Notes: generated by a model from the letters alone, not told the origin. DNA of 64,000 nucleotides from Solen grandis (GCA_021229015.1 CM037794.1:44195195-44259194); one strand, 5' to 3'. Shown: positions 1-12,469, counted from the stretch's first letter. Program-made: numbers and translations.

Positions 1-805
1 CACATACTACAGATGATATTTAGAGTATTAAGAAAGTATCAAAGAGAGAGAGGGAGATATCATATCTATTTTCTCATCTATGAATAAACCTTTCGTAAGC
101 TTTGAAAATTGCAGTCTTTTTATTGTTGTCCCAATATATAATACTGAGTGATAAAAATATATGAATAATTTATCTATTCATTTTAATCAGGAACTCAGAT
201 AATCTATTTTAAAAAAGAACATTGTTTGATTGTTCTGTATTTTGTCTCAACTGTAAATTTTGTTGTTGTTGTTGTTTTTTGCTCTAAGCTGATGCTAACT
301 GATTTGCATGCATGTCAAACAATATAAATTGCTGTGATAAACTATTATTATTATTATCCATATTGGACAATAATCAAAATATTTATGGTTTTAAGTTTTG
401 TGGATTTTGTCCTTTCCCCGTTACTGAACAGGTCATTGAAAATTTATGAACAATTTAGTGCAGGAAATCAGTAAATCAATAATGCAAACTTACTGACATT
501 GTCTAGGGCTCGCACAAATCTATGTGCTGATTTGTCCATGCCCTTAAATTTGCGACCACTTGATGAGCACTTGTGAACCAACACATAGAAGTATGCTACA
601 GAAATTCTGGTTAACTGTCAAAGAGTCGAAAAGAATGTAATGATACATGCACAACTGCTTGCAACATGCACCTTATATACAGAGAAAAAGAGAGACCCTT
701 ATCGCCACTTTTTTAAAAGCAGGCCGGAAGGCCATCTTGTTTGAAGAGAAGTAATCAGTGAAGAGGCCGCCCATTCTATCACAGCTTATACAGGGCTCCC
801 GACTT
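1..805. repeat. Left copy of a 0.8 kb direct duplication
   Basis: This segment is repeated nearly base for base at 5726-6535, with a handful of substitutions and small indels (for example in the GA run near 45 and the TTG run near 260). The match stops sharply after the bases GGGCTCCCGACTT at 805. The left limit is unknown because the copy touches the window edge. No protein is recognisable. The last 200 bases hold a TATA-like CTTATATAC near 671 followed by GC-richer sequence, which could be a duplicated promoter or first exon, but that is only a guess. Confidence 0.9.
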
Positions 806-1087
806 AAATTCAGGGGAGAGATGTGATTATAGTGTGTTACAATTGTTTTATTTAGACACCGAGCAGCAAAAAATATCAGTGACAAACGAAATAACACCAA
901 TTTATCAGAAATTAAAACAAGAGGGCCAAGATGGTCCTATTTTGCTCAACTAAGTACCACTGCACTTTAAGACATGTTAACAAGAGTGCCACTGAGGCAA
1001 GGCAACACATACTCGAAGGCAAATTCATACGATGGTATCATATAGTACAAAGTACTGTTTTTTAATATGAGGGTGGTAGTTTTGATG

Positions 1088-1292
1088 TACAGTTGAGACT
1101 CGTTATGTTGACATTGGAAAGAAACTTGCTTCATCAACTCAACAAATCTAAGTTTAGGCTATAACATATAAGACAAGACTTTGTCTTAGATCATATGTTT
1201 CCAGGTACATGTAAATTCATATGTTGACATATTCATATCTTGACATAAAAATGATGCATTCGTTGATGATGAGATAAGGAGTCTCAACTGTA
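1088..1292. mobile_element. Tc1/mariner-type MITE
   Basis: The element begins TACAGTTGAGACTCGTTA and ends with the inverted form of TACAGTTGAGACTCCTTA, so the 18-base ends differ at one position. The outer TA on each side fits the TA target duplication of Tc1/mariner elements. At about 205 bp it has no room for a transposase, so it would be non-autonomous. The superfamily call rests only on the TA and the ends. Confidence 0.65.
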
Positions 1293-1749
1293 TTTGCAAA
1301 TATCATTGATGATGAGTTTTTATATATTTGAAGAAAAAGGTAAATCATTTAATTAGTTTTGAGCTCAAAAATAACTTTTATCATATTACATAATGCTCAA
1401 ACAGCTGTTTGCGGTTTTGTATAATCATCTCATATTCTCTAATATTTAACACATTACATATAACTTTTAGGCCGAATTACATTACTCCGTGTCATGCACG
1501 TGTATTCTTTATATATGCATAGTGTGTTGAACTTGAACAGCTGGATTAAATGTGTTTGAAGCAACTAACTTTGATAAAAAAGATGCATTATTCATATGAT
1601 GTTGAAAATATATGAGAAATCAGTTACTATTTGAAACTATTTTTTCTTGGTGTTAGATTACAATAAGTAATTTGTTCACAGTTTCTTCATTCATGTTTTG
1701 CTTGTTGTTATAATTGCTATTTACTGTCATTATAGGTCATATAAAAAAA

Positions 1750-1836
1750 ATCTGACATGTATTGCCATTTCATATCAAATTTTATTAAACAAGTTCATGA
1801 AAATGTTATGATATGAAATGACAATTCATGTCAGAT
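1750..1836. repeat. 87-bp fold-back hairpin
   Basis: The arms are 28 bases each and pair at 26 positions, starting ATCTGACATG and ending CATGTCAGAT, with a loop of about 30 bases. This could be a very small MITE or a hairpin RNA precursor. The sequence alone does not decide. Confidence 0.7.
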
Positions 1837-2419
1837 CCTATACATCTAATATTAGTAATAGAAGACAAATGAAATTATTGATGAATAACTCTATCATAAA
1901 TCAGTGGATAGTAACCAAAATTGATCTTGACCCGTTTTTTGATATTATATGCTTGCATTCCAAATACAAATTATAAACATGAAGTATTTCAAAAGTTATT
2001 GCATGGAAACTGTCTACAGACTGACAGACAAACGGACAGCGCCAGGTTTGTCCAGCCATCTGACTGGCCAATAAATCATTTTGATTTATGCAGACTCATA
2101 AAGGGTCAACACAATCAAATTCAGAATATTTATGATAAATGGGCCATAAAGACTTACTGGTTTGAAATCAGTCAAAAATCAACATCACTTTACATATTTG
2201 TTTTCTTACACATTGAGTCCAATCTTGATAAAAACTGCTTAATATAAGCAAACAAATACCAAGAAAAATAAAATATTATGGCCATTAATATTTAATTGTA
2301 AACAAACAGAAATTTGCCATTTTTTTTTTTAATTAAACCCAAAGGCCAATTTTTTTTAAAACTTGATAAAAAACAAAACAAATACTTAACAACCTATTTA
2401 GAAGTTTACATTGTCACAA

Positions 2420-3020
2420 CAGTATTTCAGTCCAAGTGGAGGAAGACCCTGAATTTACAAGGGGCACTTCGGTAGAACCATTAGCCTATCACAAGCCAGC
2501 TGGAAAGCTACCTCACATAAATAGAACCATTAGCCTGTCACAAGCCAGCTGATAAGCTACCTCACATAAATAGAACCATTAGCCTGTAGAACCATTAGCC
2601 TGTCACAAGCCAGCTGGAAAGCTACCTCACATAAATTGAACCATTAGCCTGTCACAAGCCAGCTGGAAGGCTACCTCACATAAATAGAACCATGAAGCCT
2701 ATCACAAGCCAGCTGGAAGGCTTACTCACATGAATAGAACCATTAGCCTATCACAAGTCAGCTGGAAGGCTACCTCACATAAATAGAACCATTAGCCTAT
2801 CACAAGCCAGCTGGAAGGCTACCTCACATAAATAGAACCATTAAGCCTATCACAAGCCAGCTGGAAGGCTACCTCACATAAATAGAACCATTAAGCCTAT
2901 CACAAGCCAGCTGGAAGGCTACCTCACATGAATAGAACCATTAACCTATCACAAGTCAGCTGGAGGGCTACCTCACATGAATGGAATCATTAGCCTATCA
3001 CAAGCAAGCTGGAAGAAATA
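2420..3020 (-). repeat. 49-bp minisatellite grown inside a SINE
   Basis: About eleven degenerate copies of a 49-bp unit containing AACCATTAGCCTATCACAAG and CCAGCTGGAAGGCTACCTC run from about 2465 to 3020. The sequence just left of the array (TTTCAGTCC, GTGGAGGAAGACCCTGAAT) and the unit itself line up with the inside of the tRNA-derived SINE at 60722-60986, which has GTGGAGGAAACCCCGAATGC and AGTCAGCTGGAAAACTTCCT at the same relative places. The array is therefore read as a tandem expansion of an internal SINE segment. Confidence 0.8.
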
Positions 3021-4904
3021 TCTAAGTGGCTAAACCAAAGTCAAATTCCACCAACAATTCTTAGTGTTAAGTAAAACTTAAATACTTAAGGGCAAATTTC
3101 ATTAGTCTTGTTTCTCTAATAAAGATATCAAAATGTTTTATTTCTTATCAATTATTGTTAGTCATTAAGGTGATACTTCCTTTCAATTAGTCGTGTACCT
3201 CAATATTTCATAAAATAGTAATGGTTGAATGTGCATCTATCTAGTTTAAGAATATAAGTATTACTTAGCACTAAGTTTTGTTTGTGGAATTCAAGCCAAG
3301 ACTAAAACTCACAGTGGAGAGGGGCTAAAAGATAATAAATATCAATAAACCGATATTTCATGGGTCATAACTCTAGTCATCTTCATCTTACATCACTAAT
3401 AACTAGTCTTGAATAAGATATTAAGCAATTTAAAATATTGTCTCTGATGAGGATTTCTCAAGAAATGAAGATACTAGAGAGTGAACAAAGTGATCGTGGA
3501 CAGACAAACAAATGGCAGACGCAGGACATCAGATGAGCTAAAAATAAGTTACAAAGTATCCTGTATAACATCTTCAGCTGAAGATTGCACAGCATTGCAG
3601 AATTTCTGTGCATAAAATAAATGCAAATTGTGTTTAGTTCATTTTTTATTCACATAAAAAAGCTTGGAGTCTTTAGGCCTCCAAATAATCTTCTATGTTC
3701 AGCCACTGAAAATATTTTTTTTTTACAATCACAAGAAAAGTTTATTAATGCTTTAATCATTCCTGTTGTTATGGGACATCTAGAGACGATAATTCAATAC
3801 CCAACTCACTTTTACAGCTTCCAAGAAATTTACCTTAGAATTTTTGTTGCAAGTTCAAGGGCAAAATTTATTTTCCATCAATCTTTCAGATTTTAATCAT
3901 TGCGTGAAATTTTAATTTTGTCAGTAGAATTTTGTCAATGAAAAATAGCTGCAAAACCATTCTCCTGTCACGACATAGAGGAAGAAAAAAAAATACGGAC
4001 AAGAATTAGCGAATAAATGAATATAAATCTACAAGTTACCGAGTTTGTACACAGAAATGTGAAGATCCAGTCATCAAAAAGGACAACGGAGTGAAGACAC
4101 AGGAACAAGATTGAGAAGAAGTCTGGGAGCTTAATATAATTAAAATTTTACACCATAACAAGTTTAACCCTGACAATTGTCTTGTAAATCACTACCATCA
4201 TCGCACGAAAAACCTATTTAACGGCAAATGTGACAGGCCGAGACAATCATAACAATATAAATTTCGGCAACTGCCTCCGTAAATGTCTCAGAGTGTCGCT
4301 AATTCTGACATCCATTTTCAAAATTCAAATTTATGCTTACAGACAAAAGTAAAGATGTTCAAAGACCGTCTGACAGCCATAATGGCAAGACAACCCAGTC
4401 GAGATAAACACTGGAGAGAGATTACGAAACATTGCCTTTCTGTAACACTAAAGAATCTGTGATGGCTTTTAAGCAGGCAGGCAGAAAGTCAATAACAGTA
4501 CAGTTTTTTAAAGAGTAGCGCAAGTTTTTAACGACTTAACAACCATTCTGATTACGATGAAATGTCTCAAAAGTTGGTGCGCTGAGATTCAGGATTAGAT
4601 CAGGTAGATTAATTTTCTGCCTCTTTATCCTGGAAATGAGAAAATGTTCCTTGCTCTGTCATATAGTGACAGAGAAAAATTGAATGTATTTCATATATAT
4701 ATTCCACACAGATATTATTTTGAATGTGAAAGTCAAAGAGTCCAAATATTGTTTTCTGAAGTGGTGTTGATTAAATTATGGGTGTTGGTTTTTACTTGTT
4801 TGAGTTTGGCTTATTACCATCATATATATATGGAGGCCTTTAATTACGAAATAAAGAATCTGAATTTCCGTTATTTGGGAACTTTTATCCTCATGTGATA
4901 GATA
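3021..4904. other. Non-coding stretch, nothing recognised
   Basis: AT-rich single-copy-looking DNA. Open frames are short (the longest near 3621-3896), lack codon structure or domains, and have no convincing splice context. I see no RNA gene. Confidence 0.5.
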
Positions 4905-5010
4905 TAGTGATGCATTAACTGCGATATCACATTGCAGACATTAGTGTCATGATGCCATACCCAGTCATATTATTCTGATATTTGGCCATCAAGGAGTGGA
5001 ATTACCTTAA
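4905..5010 (-). mobile_element. Degraded SINE body fragment
   Basis: The stretch with ATCACATTGCAGACATTAG and CATGATGCCATACCCAGTCA resembles, in order, the body of the SINEs at 45506-45683 and 47552-47853 (CACTGCAGTATCATGC, GATGCCCACACCCAGT). It is diverged and lacks the tRNA-like head. Confidence 0.5.
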
Positions 5011-5725
5011 AATGTTGACCACCAAGTAATGGAGGTATAATACCAGTTGAATCTGAATTAACAAGGTTTACAATGGAAACCCTGGTTATTAGAATAGGGT
5101 ACAGTGGTGCTATTGCATCATTTGTCAAAAATATGATTTATATACGATAGAAATACGAACGATATACGATCTGCATTATGCAATAGCAGGTTTGATTCAC
5201 CTGTTCGATTCAATACGTTACGATGCAATGCATTCTTAATCTGATACCATACGATATGCGATCCACGATCTGCGATTTACATTATGCGATACACGGTTTA
5301 CATGACATTACTAAAATTTCTGGTTCACTACAGGTTCAGCAAAAACATGTTGTTAACAATATTTGCCATCACTTATAACTGGTTAATTGTGTGTTCATCT
5401 GAAATAAACAACTGAAATAAACATAGCAAGCTACAGGAAATGGGGACAAACTAAATGTTGATCCACCTGAAAAAGCAATGGACTCCATTGTCTCACTTTG
5501 TAGAGGAGACCAACGTTTAGTACATGATTGTAATGAGAGAACATTTTTTTTTAATGAAAATGATTTATAAATATATATTTTCTTTATTTTATTATCATAA
5601 TGATAGAAATCCCAATAAAAACAAATGATAACAGTAGTTTACTGATATCTAGTACTTTACAAATGTTCCACATGTGTTTGCAGTCATCAGGAAAATATTT
5701 TCAAGTTTTACATAAATCCACAGAA

Positions 5726-6535
5726 CACATACTACAGATGATATTTAGAATATTAAGAAAGTATCAAAGAGAGAGAGAGAGATATCATCTATTTTCTCAT
5801 CTATGAATAAACCTTTCGTAAGCTTTGAAAATTGCAGTCTTTTTATTGTTGTCCCAATATATAATACTGAGTGATAAAAATATATGAATAATTTATCTAT
5901 TCATTTTAATCAGGAACTCGGATAATCTGAGCTTCTATTTTAAAAAGAACAACATTGTTTGTTTGTTTTGTATTTTGTCTCAACTGTAAATTTTGTTGTT
6001 GTTGTTTTTTGCTCTAAGCTGATGCTAACTGATTTGCATGCATGTCAAACAATATAAATGGCTGTGATAAATTATTATTATTATTATCCATATTGGACAA
6101 TATTCAAAATATTTATGGTTTTAAGTTTTGTGGATTTTGTCCTTTCCCCGTTATTGAACAGGTCATTGAAAATTTATGAACAATTTAGTGCAGGAAATCA
6201 GTAAATCAATAATGCAAACTTACTGACATTGTCTAGGGCTCGCACAAATCTATGTGCTGATTTGTCCATGCCCTTGAGATTGCGACCACTTGATGAGCAC
6301 TTGTGAACCAACACATAGAAGTATGCTACAGAAATTCTGGTTAACTGTCAAAGAGTCGAAAAGAATGTAATGATACATGCACAACTGCTTGCAACATGCA
6401 CCTTATATACAGAGAAAAAGAGAGACCCTTATCGCCACTTTTTTAAAAGCAGGCCGGAAGGCCATCTTGTTTGAAGAGAAGTAATCAGTGAAGAGGCCGC
6501 CCATTCTATCACAGCTTATACAGGGCTCCCGACTT
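5726..6535. repeat. Right copy of the 0.8 kb direct duplication
   Basis: Matches 1-805 almost throughout. It starts at CACATACTACAGATG inside otherwise unrelated sequence and stops after GGGCTCCCGACTT. Beyond the break this copy continues TTAGCAGGTAAAC, which happens to read as a splice donor. The other copy lacks it. Confidence 0.9.
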
Positions 6536-8480
6536 TTAGCAGGTAAACATATATAAAATTTAAATTGCCAGATTGACAGCTATACAGGGGAAAAGCATGA
6601 GAGAAATAAAACAGTGGCTAAGCAACTGTTAACGTACTTACAAAACAAGTTCGTTTCTATGTGTTGTGTGATGTTGACCTCCAATACATTTATCTCCAAA
6701 GAAGATAGCAGAAAATCTAATTAATCTGCAAACAACTTTTAAAGTGGTCCCATGCTTTCAACCTTAAGTACAAATTATTTGTTCCTATAAAATAAATGTT
6801 GCTATATTTTACTCACTGTTTTACCAACCAAAATATCTTTGTTTTATCAATCATAAGAATACTCTAAGACTTACTACTCATTTGTGTTTACTATATTTTT
6901 TAAAAAGTTCATTAGTCTTTTAGTTGTAAAACCCTCTCCCCCACCCCCCAAAAAACAACAACTTTTTACTATTAATATCACCATCAACAAGATTTGGTAT
7001 GGAAATATACTGATAGAATGTCTTCCTCTTCGGAATATAATATTTCTATGATAAATATTTAATTTTAAAATAATGATATAATGTGTATAAAAAAGAAAAA
7101 ATATGAATAAAATTATTTAATGGCAGAAATTTGTAGTCATGTTGTTGTTGTTGTCTTGAAGATTCCTCCGTTGTTTCTGGAGCACTTCTTGGCAGGATGA
7201 AGAATTTTGACTTTTCTGCATTAAGGGTCTTCATTATGTACACTCGCAATGTTGTGAATAAATACACTTAAAACGCGTAGGCGGCAGTGTCAGACAGTAT
7301 TAATATAGTCGAAACAGTTTATGTTACATAAGTGCCCTATAGTGTATGTATGTATGTATGTATATGTAGATGGCTATTCTAAGTTACTTACAATTTATTG
7401 TATAATATTAATTATAACAGAGGACCAGTTTCTGACTAAGCTACCCAGTGACACTACATAACACCCTGGTTCTTTCTGTGATAATATTCTCACAATAAAC
7501 CTGCGACCATCTTTCATGTTTTCTGTCATGTAAGTACTGGTAATAACATTCATGTTGTGTACACCTGATTGTCCCTTCCTCGCCTTGGGGTGGGATTGGG
7601 GGTGGGGGGTGAGTGAAGGTATACCGGTACTGGCGATACATAAAGGTGACATATCCGGTCAAAATAAGCAAGTGCTGTGCCCGCTGATAAGAGGGTATGG
7701 CACATGTCTGGTGTTATGAAATACATTTAAGTTGATCAACATACATACATGCATAAATGTACAGACATGAAAAAACAACAACATTCAATCAAAGACATAT
7801 TTTAAGCAAACTATACATGTAACAATATGGAATTTAGAGATTTTTTCCATTTAACTTTTATTATGTAGTGAACATTGTGCTTTCATGGATAAGGAGAGAT
7901 CGGTAATATGACTTAAAACTCAAAGGCAGTATGTCTATCTTCTATTGTAATGGCTAGCAATCATTTTCTGATTATTATGGCAACATGAATGGGGTCCTAT
8001 CTTTTTTTTTCTGAAAAGACAGTGGTTGGATACAAGGGAGTCCAGGTGCGATACCCTAGCTCATTTCGCAAAAAGACGCCTTGGTTCTTTTATGAGTCCA
8101 GGGAATAGCACTTATACACAGGAGACAAGTTTCTTGGTAGAACGAATACTGAGTTCTCCAAGTTTTCATAGCAACCCCAATTTGCTAAGTGCAAAACATG
8201 GGCGAATCTTGTACAAATTTTATATGTCTTTGGTTTGACGCAATCACTGGAGTAATGTGATCTGGTTGGGATTCAAATCCAAGACCTTCAGATATCATAT
8301 TGCTTATTCGAAATGACATGAAAGAGAGAGAAAAAAAAATATATTCTGTGCAAAATATGACTTGTTTATGTGTGGATAGAGAGAGAGGGGTAAATAAAGT
8401 AGGAAATAAAAAAAGTGCACATTAGAATTACAATGTTTGCATATACTTAAGTTTCAATTATCTTTTTCAATGTGTTTAAT
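6536..8480. other. Non-coding stretch with simple repeats
   Basis: I find no supportable gene. A short TATG run lies near 7343-7362 and there are scattered homopolymers. Overlapping minus-strand frames near 7395-7671 are not conserved-looking and lack domains. Confidence 0.5.

Positions 8481-8484
<4 letters not shown>

Positions 8485-8516
<32 letters not shown>
8485..8516. repeat. GA dinucleotide microsatellite
   Basis: An uninterrupted run of GA of about 30 bases. It creates an Arg-Glu run in a spurious frame. Confidence 0.9.
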
Positions 8517-8519
<3 letters not shown>

Positions 8520-8814
8520 TCATGAGCAAACACTGCAGAAAAACAGATCCCAGAAAATAAGAAACAACGGAACAGAAGCAACATCTGTATGTCAGTGGGT
8601 GGGTGGGCGTCAATCAGGTTGTTTCCAGCAAATATCTCCTGTTAGAATAAAGATACAGCTATCATACTTGGTAGGTAGATACCTTATGGGAAGAGAAAGA
8701 TTGGGATTGATTTTCAAAGCTCTAAGGTCAAGGTCACTGTTACTTAAAAAAGCTTTGCTTATCAGGGGCGACACTTGAAATCCTGGTTTTACGTCATTTG
8801 ACGGATTTCTTGTT

Positions 8815-8975
8815 TTTCCTAATTCTCCAATCTAGAAGTCTCTTGACTTTGTCTTGATTCGACCAGTACCTTGCAACGGCACAAGTCTTGAAGGAATCTT
8901 ATCATGAGCAGGGATCAAACCAGTTACCTTTGATTCTGTAGTCAATGGACACTACCACTTGACAAAACCATCTAG
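8815..8975 (-). mobile_element. tRNA-derived SINE-like fragment
   Basis: Read on the minus strand the segment shows an A-box-like stretch (GTCAAGTGGTAGTG) and, about 35 bases on, a B-box-like stretch (GGTTTGATCCC), the internal Pol III promoter arrangement of tRNA genes. It does not fold into a clean tRNA, so a SINE head is more likely. Confidence 0.45.
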
Positions 8976-9154
8976 TTGAAAAATATTCGAATGCATTTAA
9001 AAAATGTCCAAATTTAATATGAACCATAAACCATATCATGCTAAATTTCTTAATTGGACTCATCCTTTTTTTCATTTTGGACTGTACCATTAGTTGCTTA
9101 TATGGGTGCTTGTTGAAAATTTATTGACTGAATAGTGAATAGTTCAGACCATGA

Positions 9155-9396
9155 TTAACCCTTTCCCTCATAGAGAAAACCATGAAAAGACCTATGCAAA
9201 CTACATAAAACCAGATCAGCCTGTGAGTAACTCGCAGGCTGATCAGGTTTTATGCTGTTCGCTGCTCCTCAGTGGTCTGGAAATGAGGATTTTGTAATTA
9301 AATTTGGTAAGGTTTAACTGTGGTTTTCTGCAGATCAGGCTTTATGTGGTACCTATTGAGTGCGTCAAAATGAGTCTATATGAGAGAAAGGGTTAA
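9155..9396. mobile_element. piggyBac-type MITE, copy 1
   Basis: 242 bp, starting TTAACCCTTTCCCTCATA and ending with its inverse (TATGAGAGAAAGGGTTAA, one mismatch). TTAA at both outer edges fits the piggyBac target site, and CCCTTT is a usual start for piggyBac ends. Internally it carries a hairpin around AAACCAGATCAGCCTG and its complement. Copy 2 at 55440-55681 has the same length and nearly the same sequence. Confidence 0.8.
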
Positions 9397-9529
9397 GTAA
9401 GCAGACACACATGACCATGTTATACAGACAGTTGGCTTTTTCACAGCAGTAAGAGATTTTTCTTTTCAGTATGGAGGACGAATGAATTTTAATATTTCAA
9501 AGACTGGGTCCACTTTGTAGCAACATCAT

Positions 9530-9770
9530 ATAACAACTTTACATAGCAACATCATGAAGGAATGTTAAATAGAAACATCATGTAGCAACATCACATAGCA
9601 ACATCATGAAGGAATGTTAAATAGCAACATCATGTAGCAACATCACATAGCAATGGCATATAGTAATGTCATAAAGCTACATCATGTAATATCACATAGC
9701 AATACATGGCAAAAACATACAAATCATTAGCAATGTCAAATAGCAACAACACATAGCAAACATAATGTTA
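9530..9770. repeat. Irregular short tandem repeat
   Basis: Many variants of ATAGCAACATCA and GTAGCAACATCAC follow one another, including a duplicated segment with CATGAAGGAATGTTAAATAG. Confidence 0.7.
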
Positions 9771-10024
9771 ATTACAAGCAGAGGATGACCCAGAGTGTCT
9801 AGAGACACCCAGGGAAATTCCAGTGAGTTATATTTTAGCAGTATACTACTTGATCCTGAAATGCAGATAAATGAATAACAGCTGAAATATAGTTTTACAG
9901 TTTTCAAAAATAACAAATAATATATAACCTAATGTTTTAATAATACTAAAACCTATCCATAGAATTTTATCCACCAAATAAGACTATTTAGTATACTGGG
10001 AATACTTTGCTGACTGTACTGGAC

Positions 10025-10433
10025 CAGGGCTTTTTTCAGGCTTTTTGGGAAAAAGGCCCCTGCCAAATTTGGGAATTTTTTTTATCAGTAAAATTGGAAA
10101 ATTGGGGAAAAAATCATTGTCGAATCGATAAAATAGGGAAATCTGACCCATTGAAATACATACAATAGTTCACTTTATACATCATAAAAACAAACTTTTT
10201 CATCAAGAACCTAAACTATACTATACCGTGACCTCAGGCAATGCGTGCAATAATTTTACCTACAAGAATTGTTAATGTAAACAAAACCAATTTACTAGGG
10301 AAATATTTGTAAAAAAAAATATGTATATTTCTTGGCTTTGAGATTTTTTTTCTTGATTGGGAAAAAATGTACCTAGACAGCATTGGGAATGGGGCCAATA
10401 TTTGGCCCCTTAGGATACCTGAAAAAAGCCCTG
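10025..10433. mobile_element. hAT-type MITE with target duplication
   Basis: 409 bp with perfect 16-bp inverted ends, CAGGGCTTTTTTCAGG at 10025-10040 and its inverse at 10418-10433. TGGAC stands directly outside both ends (10020-10024 and 10434-10438), a 5-bp target duplication. CAGGG ends are typical of hAT elements, and some hAT groups make 5-bp duplications. No transposase is present. Confidence 0.75.
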
Positions 10434-10439
10434 TGGACT

Positions 10440-11644
10440 TACTCAGTTGCTTATGGAGTAAAGGCTTACACCTTACCTCTCTTTGGAATTCCCTCAATAC
10501 AAGATTAAAATGTAAAGCAATGAAATTTCCTTTGTGAATGATGCAACTTTCTGCTAACTTAAATTAAGAACTCTGGTGAGAAGAGAGAGTTCTGAAGAGA
10601 AAGTTCCTTCAAGATTACAACTTAATAATGTTAAACCTGCGCAGAATGCAAAGAAAATTGTTATACATTCAGGAAAGGCCAGGAAGTAAACATATGCATT
10701 ATATCAATTCCTTAGCTTTCCAAACTGAACATGCAATACTTATATTGAGTTCCTTACAGAATATGCATCCATCTGTGCCAGTCAGGCATAAAATGATGCA
10801 TTCCTGCACCCTGGAATTTGTGGAGTAAATAAAATATAAAGTAACAGATGTAAACTATAAATGATTCAAGTGTTCATTCCCATCTTCTGATATGTCCACC
10901 CTTACAAGCCATATATACCAGACAATGGAGAAGTGACATTGCGCAATAAGATGACACACCCCCTGGGAATGAACGTCAAATACACTGGCAGACTGCATAG
11001 TCTTTGGCACTAAAACACTCCCTGCTGGAGGTCTCGTAAAGTCATGCTCAACTCATGTGTTTGTGTGTGCTTGCATATTTCATGATGTATTTACCTCTGT
11101 AAATTGTTTTTATTATTGCGTTACACAAAAAAAATACTTAAGTTGTCAACATAATTTCTGATTGTGGTTTCCCCAAGTTATTTGTATTGTACGTATGAAT
11201 AATGCTTGCAGTATGCTCCATCTTTGCCATTTGCAATTTGTAGTAAGTCAGACTTACGTGACATTGTGAACTGTAAATTGCAGTTAAACTGGCATTAATG
11301 GTCTCATCTCATTCTTTAAATAGAAAAGTCATGCGTAAAAAAAAAAATGAACAAAACCAAAGACCTAGAAAAGCGACAAAAGCGACCATTTTACAGTGTG
11401 GGTCCATTACAACATGCTACATTATAACATGGATTCCAATATGACGCAGGTCAAATTGTAGACCCCAAATATTGTTAATTGTTCATGGTTGATATATGGA
11501 TACAGCATTATCCAGTGATTTTGTTTAGGTTTGGACTCTATACAGCATTTTGATGAATCTTCACTGCAGTTCATCTAAAGTGGGTTTTAAGGGGCAATAT
11601 ATTACAAGAAGAAATACCTTTTAACAAGCATTACATTCAAATGA
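10440..11644. other. Non-coding stretch, nothing recognised
   Basis: No open frame of convincing composition, no domain and no RNA gene. The 66-residue frame at 10628 has no recognisable feature. Confidence 0.4.
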
Positions 11645-11880
11645 ACACCATGCCCCCATGGGGAGTGGGGCCCTTAGACCTCGGAGGTCGAGGTCATTTG
11701 AAGGTCAAGGTCACCTGGCAGGTAGAGCTCATCAAGGTGCATACACCTGTGAAGTTTGGAGACTGCAGGTAGAAGGACTTCTGTGTTATGGTCAAGGTTA
11801 AAGTTTTGTGACAAACAAACAGACTGACAGACCAAAAACAACATGCCTCCCCGATCTATTAATGTGGGGGCATAAAAAAG
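11645..11880. repeat. Dispersed repeat of common bivalve type
   Basis: It opens with CATGCCCCCATGGGGAGTGG, contains GGTCAAGGTCA motifs and a run of CAGACTGACAGACC, and closes with CCTCCCCGATC...TGTGGGGGCAT, a small terminal hairpin. Such sequences recur widely in bivalve genomes (general knowledge, not checked here). The frames read across it are not genes. Confidence 0.5.
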
Positions 11881-12469
11881 ATAAATGGCGTTTATTGGGA
11901 TTAAAGTTCTGGATAATGTAGTATATGCATCCACTCCACTGCATATACCGTATTGTAATGAAAAGAACTATAGCCGACTTTCCGGGAAACAGAATATAAC
12001 ATACTTTACCTAAAACAAGTCTCAATGTGCTTCCAAGAGAAATTTTTTGATAAAACAATTATATTTTTTTATCAAAGAAGCTGTAATTCAGTCTGGACAC
12101 TTTACTGAAGTTTTGCTGATATGAAGTATGTTGTCATCTAAACAAAAAATGGTGCATAACTTTTTTCCCTTAGTATAAGAGTCTACCATGAAATTCATTC
12201 AAAAACAATATGTACTGTGGTATCATTAATATTCATGGAGTCTTATTTTCATCATTTTCGTGTCTGACTTTTCCCACAAAAATATTTATTTAATAGACCT
12301 AATGGTTTCTAGAACATTGAACCAGAAATAGTAAAGACAAGACTGACTTTATCTACATATTCTACAAATTTAATGTCATCAAGACTGAATGATTTTACAG
12401 TATTCTAGTGGAAGTTTGTCCTTTTTCACAATATATGTATTTAGTTTAGTCATTTATTTGATACTGATT

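Noticed and set aside
1921..2247. 108-residue open frame
   Set aside because: No domain or splice context. It contains the ACAGACTGACAGACAAACGG type repeat common in non-coding bivalve DNA.
1..6535. LTR retrotransposon with 0.8 kb LTRs
   Set aside because: No gag or pol traces between the copies, no primer-binding site seen, and the copy borders do not read TG...CA.
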